A stretch of 64,000 nucleotides of DNA from Bacteroidota bacterium. GTDB lineage: Bacteria; Bacteroidota; Bacteroidia; Chitinophagales; Chitinophagaceae. The translations under genes were made by a program, and so were the position numbers. The stretch lies in the NCBI GenBank assembly GCA_023423405.1, contig JAFAFR010000084.1, positions 1-64,000 of the forward strand, read 5' to 3'. The stretch's first letter is position 1; each line of letters opens with the position of its first letter. This document shows, piece after piece, positions 23,805 through 30,267 of the stretch. The notes under the pieces are model-generated. The model searched no databases and was not told the DNA's origin. It saw only the letters and a program-made list of their open reading frames with translations.

Positions 23805-25706
23805 ATGTTTTTGAATTTTTTTGTAAAACAACTAAACGCTGATGCCCAGGAGTCTGCTGCTGCACCCGCAGAAGCAACTACAGCGACAACAACTGCACCT
23901 GAGGCGGTGGCTGCTCCGCAGGCTACTGCACACGATGACTTCGACTGGAGCATCGACAAGCGTAATGTATCTACTTACAACGCTGAAGAAAAAGCAAAGT
24001 ACGACAAAGTGTACGATGAGACCTTTGTTGCCATCACCGATGGCGAGCTGATCAAAGGATTGGTGGTTGGTCTTACCAAAACCGACGTGGTGCTGAACAT
24101 TGGCTTCAAGAGCGATGGTCTTATTTCCCTGAACGAATTCCGCGACCTGCCCGGTCTGAAGACTGGCGACGAAGTGGAAGTAATGGTAGTGGAAAAAGAA
24201 GACCGCCAGGGCAACCTGAACCTGAGCCGCAAACAGGCCCGTATTACCCGTGCCTGGGAAAAGATCGTGGAAGTGCACAAGACCGGCGAAATTGTTACCG
24301 GAACTGTTACCAGCAAAACCAAAGGCGGCCTGATCGTGGACGTATTCGGCATGGAAACCTTCCTGCCGGGTTCTCAGATCGATGTGAAGCCTGTTACCGA
24401 CTACGACCAGTTTGTGGGTAAAACCATGGAATTCAAAGTGGTGAAGGTGAACGAAGCCATCAAGAATGCCGTAGTTTCTCACAAAGCACTGATCGAAAGC
24501 GATATCGAAGCACAACGTGCCGAAATCATGGGCAAACTGGAGAAAGGCCAGGTGCTGGAAGGAACCATCAAGAACATCACCGACTTCGGTGCGTTCATGG
24601 ACCTCGGCGGCCTCGACGGTCTGCTGTACATTACCGATATCAGTTGGGGACGCATCAACCATCCTTCAGAGGTGTTGAAGCTCGACCAGAAACTGAACGT
24701 GGTGGTACTGGATTTCGACGACGACAAAAAACGCATCAGCCTTGGTCTCAAGCAACTCACGCCGCATCCCTGGGATGTGCTGCCTGAGGGCGTAAGCGAA
24801 GGCCAGGTGGTGAAAGGCCGCGTGGTGAACATTGAAGACTACGGTGCATTCCTTGAGATCATGCCGGGTGTGGAAGGCCTCGTACACGTGAGCGAGATTA
24901 CCTGGGCCAATACCCCCATCAACGCGAAAGAGTTCTTCAAACTGGGCGACGAATACGAAGCAAAGATCGTTACCCTCGACAAGAACGCCCGCAAGATGAG
25001 TCTCTCCATCAAGCAACTGACACCCGATCCCTGGAACGAGATCGAGAACAAATATCCTGTCGACAGCCGTCACAATGGCCTGGTGAAAAACATCACGCCC
25101 TATGGCGTGTTCGTGGAACTGGAGCCTGGTATCGGTGGCATGATCCATATTTCCGATCTGAGTTGGCTGAAGCGTTTCAATCACCCGTCTGAGTACACCA
25201 AAGTGGGTGAGCGCATCGATGTGATGATCCTTGGCATCGACAAGGAAAACCGCAAACTCCAGTTGGGTCACAAACAACTGGAAGAAGATCCCTGGAATAC
25301 ACTGGAAGATACTTTCGCCATCGGTTCTGTTCACGAAGGCACTGTGATCCGCAAGGATGACAAAGGGGCTATTGTACAACTGCCCTATGGACTGGAAGGA
25401 TTCGCTCCCAACCGTCACCTTAACAAGGAAGATGGTGGCCAGGTAAATGCCGAGGAAACCAACAAATTCATGGTGATCGAATTCGACCGCAACGAAAAGC
25501 GCATCGTGGTGAGCCATACGCGCACCTGGGAAGCTGCCCGTGCGGAAGAAAGAGAAGCTGTGAAGAAAGAAGCCAAGGCTGAATCGGACAAGACCAAGAA
25601 AGCCGTTAAGAATATCCAGAGCAAAGTAGAGAAAGCGACCCTGGGTGACCTGGGTGTGCTGGCCGAACTGAAGAAGAAACTGGAAGGCGGCGAAAGCGAA
25701 CAGTAA
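23805..25706 (+). CDS. rpsA: 30S ribosomal protein S1
   Basis: A 633-residue S1, the single-stranded RNA-binding protein that recruits mRNA to the ribosome, important in a phylum that rarely uses Shine-Dalgarno pairing. After a variable Ala/Thr-rich N-terminus of about 35 residues come six S1 domains, recognisable by their starts: GELIKGLVVG, GEIVTGTVTS, GQVLEGTIKNITDFGAF, GQVVKGRVVNIEDYGAF, SRHNGLVKNITPYGVF and GSVHEGTVIRKDDKG. The tail is Lys/Glu-rich. It is monocistronic and ends at a strong terminator. Confidence 0.95.
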   Translation: MFLNFFVKQLNADAQESAAAPAEATTATTTAPEAVAAPQATAHDDFDWSIDKRNVSTYNAEEKAKYDKVYDETFVAITDGELIKGLVVGLTKTDVVLNIGFKSDGLISLNEFRDLPGLKTGDEVEVMVVEKEDRQGNLNLSRKQARITRAWEKIVEVHKTGEIVTGTVTSKTKGGLIVDVFGMETFLPGSQIDVKPVTDYDQFVGKTMEFKVVKVNEAIKNAVVSHKALIESDIEAQRAEIMGKLEKGQVLEGTIKNITDFGAFMDLGGLDGLLYITDISWGRINHPSEVLKLDQKLNVVVLDFDDDKKRISLGLKQLTPHPWDVLPEGVSEGQVVKGRVVNIEDYGAFLEIMPGVEGLVHVSEITWANTPINAKEFFKLGDEYEAKIVTLDKNARKMSLSIKQLTPDPWNEIENKYPVDSRHNGLVKNITPYGVFVELEPGIGGMIHISDLSWLKRFNHPSEYTKVGERIDVMILGIDKENRKLQLGHKQLEEDPWNTLEDTFAIGSVHEGTVIRKDDKGAIVQLPYGLEGFAPNRHLNKEDGGQVNAEETNKFMVIEFDRNEKRIVVSHTRTWEAARAEEREAVKKEAKAESDKTKKAVKNIQSKVEKATLGDLGVLAELKKKLEGGESEQ

Positions 25707-25730
25707 TTATCGGTAACTTCTTAATACCAC

Positions 25731-25763
25731 AAGGTGCATCTGCTACAGATGCACCTTTTTTTG
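25731..25763 (+). terminator. Terminator of rpsA
   Basis: A perfect 12-base stem (AAGGTGCATCTG with CAGATGCACCTT), a CTA loop and a T run follow rpsA by 24 bases. Confidence 0.9.
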
Positions 25764-26474
25764 TCCAATGCTGGCCTCACACTACAGCAGACAGTTTAGA
25801 TCAGGGCATTGAAAACCGGTCGGTTCACATAGGAGAAAAATAAGGGCCTGCCTTGAAACGTCAACTGAATAAGTAAACCAAGAAGGTTGGCTGCTGATTT
25901 CATAAACACTTACCTACCCTCGCTACTACGCACAAGCTGCATTCAAAGCAGGCATGATATGATGATACGTTGTGGGCTGATCTCACAACAGTACTTGGAT
26001 CAGGTATATCCAGGTACGGATGGGTTCTTACAATAAAGGATCGTTACAAAAAGTCGTCTGGTCTTTCAATAGAAAAATGGTAAAAAAGAAAGTTGATTGA
26101 CACTGGATTCGACGGTTTCGTAGGATATTGAAAGATTTCTGGACGGTTGTTACTTGGACATTGGATGCTTGGAGGTTGCGATCCTCGTCAATCAACTTCT
26201 GCAACAAAAATAGTTTGCTGTTCTGGGCAGTGCAAGAGCGGATTTGCTGAATTTCACGCATTCAGGAAATACCTGTCTTGTCGTAATAATACTGCGCACT
26301 GGTATGAAACAATACTAGGAAAAGCCCCATAAATCCCGGAAATTGCATGGGAATAGTATATTCCGAAAAAGTATATTTACGTAGAAATACTATAGTGAAT
26401 GTTCAGGAAATTTAACAATTTGCATTCCGAATGGCCGGGGGAAAGAACCAACCGTCCATCGAAAAATTCACCGT
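25764..26474. other. 711-base non-coding stretch before the response regulator
   Basis: I see no credible gene on either strand; small open frames here have no family features. Two structures stand out. A 12-base inverted repeat, AAGTTGATTGAC at 26090-26101 with GTCAATCAACTT at 26187-26198, has about 85 bases between arms. Two palindromes lie near 26350-26390, listed separately. It may be an eroded mobile element plus a regulatory region. Confidence 0.5.
26350..26390 (+). promoter_or_regulatory. Two palindromic operator-like sites upstream of the response regulator
   Basis: Site 1 (26350-26364) is GGAATA-GTA-TATTCC, a perfect 6-base inverted repeat. Site 2 (26371-26390) is GTATATTTACGTAGAAATAC, which matches its own reverse complement at 16 of 20 positions around a TACGTA centre. 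They lie 85-125 bases before the regulator start. Binding of a dimeric regulator, possibly the product itself, is inference. Confidence 0.45.
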
Positions 26475-27146
26475 ATGAAAAAACCTGACCCTAACAACCC
26501 CATCAAAGTCGCCATCGCAGACGATCACGCACTGTTTCGTGCGGGGGTGAAAACTGCGCTCTCTGCTAAAAAGGATGTTGAACTGATAGCGGAGGCGGAT
26601 AACGGGATGCAGCTTCTCAATCTCCTGAAACACATTGAGCCTGACGTCATCCTGCTGGATATCCAGATGCCCATCATGGATGGTATTTCCACGCTGCCGG
26701 AGATCCGTAAGATCAATCCGAACGTGAAAGTGATCATACTGTCCATGCACAATGATCACTCCATGATTTCCAAACTGATGGAGATCGGTGCTAATTCCTA
26801 CCTGACTAAAAACTCTGATTCGGAAACCATTTACCAGGCTATCAAGACCTGCTTTGAACAGGAGTTCTTTTTTAACGAACTCACCAACAAGGCCCTGCTG
26901 ACTGGTTTGCGCACCCGGAAAACCGAACCGGACGCCATGCTGGATGCCCAGCTTTCCGACAAGGAGATTCGCATTCTCAAGCTCATGTGCGAGGAAAAAA
27001 CCACTAAGGAAATCGCCGATATCGTGGACATCAGCCCACGGACCGTAGAGGCCATCCGGGATAAACTAAAAACCAAAACAGGAGCCAAGTCCATGGCGGG
27101 ACTTGTGATGTACGCCGTCAAGAAAGGATTTGTGCAGGAACAATAG
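26475..27146 (+). CDS. Orphan NarL/LuxR-type response regulator
   Basis: A 223-residue two-component regulator. The receiver domain (about residues 10-125) has the acidic pair Asp16-Asp17, phospho-acceptor Asp62 in VILLDIQMP and Lys112 in YLTKNS. The C-terminal LuxR helix-turn-helix (about 158-205) reads LSDKEIRILKLMCEEKTTKE and SPRTVEAIRDKLKTK. No histidine kinase gene is adjacent. The upstream palindromes could be self-regulation sites. A terminator follows. Confidence 0.92.
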   Translation: MKKPDPNNPIKVAIADDHALFRAGVKTALSAKKDVELIAEADNGMQLLNLLKHIEPDVILLDIQMPIMDGISTLPEIRKINPNVKVIILSMHNDHSMISKLMEIGANSYLTKNSDSETIYQAIKTCFEQEFFFNELTNKALLTGLRTRKTEPDAMLDAQLSDKEIRILKLMCEEKTTKEIADIVDISPRTVEAIRDKLKTKTGAKSMAGLVMYAVKKGFVQEQ

Positions 27147-27172
27147 CTTTTTTCACTAACCCATTGAATGCC

Positions 27173-27196
27173 AGCCCCCGTTTCGGGGGCTTTTTT
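27173..27196 (+). terminator. Terminator of the response regulator
   Basis: An 8-base GC-rich stem (AGCCCCCG with CGGGGGCT) with a TTT loop and a T6 tail lies 27 bases after the stop. Confidence 0.9.
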
Positions 27197-27215
27197 ATGC
27201 ATGGGGCTGCTGGCC

Positions 27216-27551
27216 TCAGGCGCGGTCCAGCTCTTCCTTCAGTTCGTCCATGCTGATGCCGCTGTGGCTTTCGTCGTAGCTCGATTCGCCATTACGCACC
27301 AGGATCAGTTGCGGCGATTCGTGCCATACCTTGAAGTCCTCTGCTATTTTGTTGCTGAGATCGCGGTGCGCGATCAGGTCCAGGTAATAAAAATCGACGC
27401 CGGCCGGGGCCTCGGATCTCTCCAGCCGGGATTTCGCTATAGAGCTGATGGAGCAACGTGTACTGTGTTTGAAGATCACCTGGGGTTGGGAAAAAGATCT
27501 TTCGCGGATGGAATCGAGTTGCCGCGAATCGGTCAGGGCTATCCAGTTCAT
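27216..27551 (-). CDS. ytxJ: Bacilliredoxin-like protein YtxJ
   Basis: A 111-residue thioredoxin-fold protein of the YtxJ (DUF2847) family, tied to bacillithiol redox chemistry. The active-site region is VIFKHSTRCSISS, a monothiol TRCS in place of CxxC, and the C-terminal fold has HESPQLILVRNGE. It probably reduces or exchanges bacillithiol mixed disulfides in the cytoplasm. bshB1 elsewhere in the window supports a bacillithiol-making host. A tiny lipoprotein gene lies 9 bases upstream on the same strand. Confidence 0.88.
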   Translation of the reverse strand: MNWIALTDSRQLDSIRERSFSQPQVIFKHSTRCSISSIAKSRLERSEAPAGVDFYYLDLIAHRDLSNKIAEDFKVWHESPQLILVRNGESSYDESHSGISMDELKEELDRA

Positions 27552-27560
27552 GTCTTTCAG

Positions 27561-27677
27561 TTATTTATAACCAACCATACCGGCAGACATGTGGCAACCG
27601 GATTTTGTGCTGGTACAGGAAGCAAGGCCCGCTGCCAGCAGCAAACCCAGACAAAAAGCTATAATGGATCGTTTCAT
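27561..27677 (-). CDS. Very small lipoprotein, 38 aa
   Basis: The minus strand from 27677 encodes MKRSIIAFCLGLLLAAGLAS followed by Cys, a full lipoprotein signal with lipobox LASC. The mature part is only about 18 residues (CTSTKSGCHMSAGMVGYK). The gene ends 9 bases before ytxJ, so they probably share a transcript. I do not know a function. The mature peptide has one further Cys besides the lipidated one. Short Bacteroidota lipoproteins of this kind are often missed in annotation. Confidence 0.65.
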   Translation of the reverse strand: MKRSIIAFCLGLLLAAGLASCTSTKSGCHMSAGMVGYK

Positions 27678-27806
27678 ACGTTGATATTGACCGGCATTCT
27701 GCAAATAGCATACCTCTTTGTAAAGGCCGGTGGAGCAATGGACAAAATTACCATATTTTACAATTTCCTGCAGCCCGGAACCGCCTTATAAAAGCCCATA
27801 TAAACG

Positions 27807-27814
27807 TACATTTG
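27807..27814 (+). promoter_or_regulatory. -7 element of the exonuclease operon
   Basis: TACATTTG lies 31 bases before the ATG at 27846. No convincing -33 box is seen at the normal distance. Confidence 0.4.
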
Positions 27815-27845
27815 CCACCGGCCTGGCCGGACAAGACAAAGAATT

Positions 27846-28616
27846 ATGGCGTTACAACTTCAGAAGCCCCTGGCATTCATTGATCTGGAAACCACGGGAA
27901 CCAATCTGGGCACGGACCGGATTGTGGAAATAGCAATTGTTAAAATTGCAAAAGATTATACCAGACAGGTAAAGCGGAAGCTGATTAACCCGGAAATGCC
28001 CATCCCGCAGGCCTCCTCGGAGATACATGGCATTACCGATGAAATGGTGCAGCATGCTTCCACTTTCCGCCAGGTGGCCAACGAGCTCAAGCAGTTCCTC
28101 GACAACTGTGACCTGGCCGGTTACAATTCCAACCGCTTCGATATCCCGCTGCTGGTAGAAGAATTCCTGCGCGCCGGCCTGGACCTGGATATGCAGCACC
28201 GCCGCCTGCTCGACGTGCAGCGCATATTCCACCTGATGGAACAGCGAACCCTCAGCGCCGCCTACAAATTCTATTGCAATAAAAACCTCGACGGCGCCCA
28301 CAGTGCAGAAGTGGATGCTGCGGCCACCTGGGAAGTACTGGAAGCCCAACTGGAACGCTATCCGCAACTGGGCGATACCGTCGACAGCATCGTAAAATTC
28401 ACCGGTGAAGACCAGGTGGTGGACTTCGCCCGTCGCTTTGTCCTCAGCAACGGGGTGGAAGTGTTCAATTTCGGAAAACACAAGGGAAGGGCGGTAAGCG
28501 ATGTGCTGAAAGCCGAGCCCCAATACTACGACTGGATGATGAAAGGCGATTTCCCGCTGCACACCAAAAAGAAACTAACGGAGATCCTCAACCGTACGAT
28601 GCTGAAGAAATCCTGA
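27846..28616 (+). CDS. DEDDh 3'-5' exonuclease (DNA polymerase III epsilon-like) with C-terminal extension
   Basis: A 256-residue protein. The exonuclease domain (about 1-170) has FIDLETTG (ExoI Asp and Glu), the ExoII region NSNRFDIPLLVEEF (Asp) and HSAEVDAAAT (ExoIII His and Asp). It probably degrades or proofreads DNA ends. After it, residues about 205-245 (VFNFGKHKGRAVSDVLKAEP) resemble the small domain seen in DUF3820-type proteins, here fused to the nuclease. It is the first gene of a packed operon; the next start is 2 bases after its stop. Confidence 0.88.
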   Translation: MALQLQKPLAFIDLETTGTNLGTDRIVEIAIVKIAKDYTRQVKRKLINPEMPIPQASSEIHGITDEMVQHASTFRQVANELKQFLDNCDLAGYNSNRFDIPLLVEEFLRAGLDLDMQHRRLLDVQRIFHLMEQRTLSAAYKFYCNKNLDGAHSAEVDAAATWEVLEAQLERYPQLGDTVDSIVKFTGEDQVVDFARRFVLSNGVEVFNFGKHKGRAVSDVLKAEPQYYDWMMKGDFPLHTKKKLTEILNRTMLKKS

Positions 28617-28618
28617 GC

Positions 28619-29383
28619 ATGGAAAAGATCGTTATCATACCTACCTATAATGAGCGCGAAAATATTGCCAATATCCTGGAAGCTATATTTTCACTGGCAG
28701 GTAATTTTCACGTGCTGGTCATTGATGACGGATCGCCCGACGGTACAGCGGCCATTGTGAAGGACCTGCAGCAAAAATATGAAGACGTTTTGTTCCTGGA
28801 GGAGCGCTCCGGCAAACTGGGCCTGGGAACGGCCTATATTCACGGATTCAAATGGGCCATCGCCCGGCGTTACCGTTTCATATTTGAGATGGACGCAGAT
28901 TTTTCCCACAATCCCAACGACCTGGAAAGGCTGTACCAGGCCTGCAAAAACGAAGGCGCGGATGTGGCCATCGGCTCACGCTGGGTAAAAGGCGGCGGAA
29001 CCGTGAACTGGCCCTGGGACCGCATTGCACTCTCCAAGGGCGGCAGTCTTTATACACGCATCATTACCTGGATGCCCATACGCGACACCACGGCCGGTTT
29101 TGTGTGCTACCGCCGGGAAGTGCTCGAAGCCATGAACCTCGACGCTATACGCTTTCTCGGTTATGCCTTCCAGATAGAAATGAAATTCGCCGCATGGAAA
29201 CTCGGCTTTCGCATTGTGGAAGTACCTATTGTTTTTGAAGACCGCAAGTACGGCGTTTCAAAAATGCACAAGGGCATTGTAAAAGAAGGCATACTTGGCG
29301 TACTGAAACTGCGCTGGGAAAGCATTTTCAAAGACTACCACGCCCGCATTAAAAACTCGGAAGGAGAAGAAGCTGCTGCATGA
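28619..29383 (+). CDS. Polyprenol monophosphomannose synthase-like glycosyltransferase (GT2)
   Basis: A 254-residue soluble GT-A enzyme that would transfer a sugar, typically mannose, from a nucleotide donor to polyprenyl phosphate. The fold starts IIPTYNERENIANILEAI, with VIDDGSPDGTA and the metal-binding FEMDADFSHNP. DTTAGFVCYRREVLEAM and FGYAFQ-like sequence (LGYAFQIEMKF) are typical of the DPM1 branch. It lacks C-terminal membrane helices. Its stop overlaps the next start (ATGA). Confidence 0.88.
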   Translation: MEKIVIIPTYNERENIANILEAIFSLAGNFHVLVIDDGSPDGTAAIVKDLQQKYEDVLFLEERSGKLGLGTAYIHGFKWAIARRYRFIFEMDADFSHNPNDLERLYQACKNEGADVAIGSRWVKGGGTVNWPWDRIALSKGGSLYTRIITWMPIRDTTAGFVCYRREVLEAMNLDAIRFLGYAFQIEMKFAAWKLGFRIVEVPIVFEDRKYGVSKMHKGIVKEGILGVLKLRWESIFKDYHARIKNSEGEEAAA

Positions 29384-30267
29384 AGACCGCCTTCCTCAAA
29401 CTGCACCTGGCCATTTTTCTGGCCGGATTTACAGGGATACTGGGACGGCTCATCACACTGAATGAAGGCTTGCTCGTCTGGTACCGTCTCCTTATCAGCG
29501 CGCTCACCCTCTGGCTGCTTTTTGGCCTGCAGGGCAAAGTGGAACGCATTTCCTGGAAGAAGGCAGCCGCTATCACCGGCGTGGGCCTGATCGCGGCCCT
29601 GCACTGGGTTACGTTTTACGCTTCCATCAAATACGCCAACGTATCGGTGGGACTGGTCTGCTTTTCTGCCGTAGGCTTTTTCACCGCCCTGATGGAGCCC
29701 CTGTTGCTGCGCCGCAAACCCGTACTGGCCGAAATCCTCCTCGGGCTGCTGGTGATCGCCGGCATCTATATCATTTTTCATTTCGATCCACGGTATAAAA
29801 CGGGCATCATCATCGGTTTGATCTCTGCCCTGCTGGGCGCCGTTTTTCCGATCTATAACCGCCTGCTGCTTAAAACGGTTTCGGTTGAAACCCTCACCAC
29901 TTATGAACTGAGTGGCGGCTTATTATTGCTGTCGGCGCTTCTTCCGTTTTACCTGCATTATTTTCCCGCACCTAGGTTGCTGCCCGGCTGGCAGGATCTT
30001 GCCTGGCTGCTTTTCCTGTCGTGGTGCTGTACCGTTTGGGCCTTCCAGTTATCGGGCTACGCGCTAAAGCACATCTCGGCTTTCACCGTAAACCTCAGCT
30101 ATAACCTTGAACCGGTTTACGGCATCCTGCTTGCCTTTTTTTTATACCAGGAAAACCGGAACCTCAACTGGAATTTTTATATTGGTCTTGCGCTGATCAT
30201 TTTGGCAGTCAGCCTCCAGATGCTACGGGTATACAAGGCCAGCCGTCATAAAAAGATACCTGCATGA
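29380..30267 (+). CDS. EamA family permease (DMT superfamily)
   Basis: A 295-residue membrane protein with ten predicted helices arranged as two EamA repeats, for example FLAGFTGILGRLITLNEG in the first and LGAVFPIYNRLLLKT starting the second. Family members export metabolites, and the substrate is unknown here. The start overlaps the stop of the glycosyltransferase by 4 bases and its own stop overlaps the S9 gene start by 4 bases, giving tight coupling. Confidence 0.88.
   Translation: MKTAFLKLHLAIFLAGFTGILGRLITLNEGLLVWYRLLISALTLWLLFGLQGKVERISWKKAAAITGVGLIAALHWVTFYASIKYANVSVGLVCFSAVGFFTALMEPLLLRRKPVLAEILLGLLVIAGIYIIFHFDPRYKTGIIIGLISALLGAVFPIYNRLLLKTVSVETLTTYELSGGLLLLSALLPFYLHYFPAPRLLPGWQDLAWLLFLSWCCTVWAFQLSGYALKHISAFTVNLSYNLEPVYGILLAFFLYQENRNLNWNFYIGLALIILAVSLQMLRVYKASRHKKIPA

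Noticed and set aside
26028..26332. Small open frames on both strands in the gap after rpsA
   Set aside because: Composition and sequence do not resemble proteins of this genome, no signal or motif is present, and the strands overlap each other.
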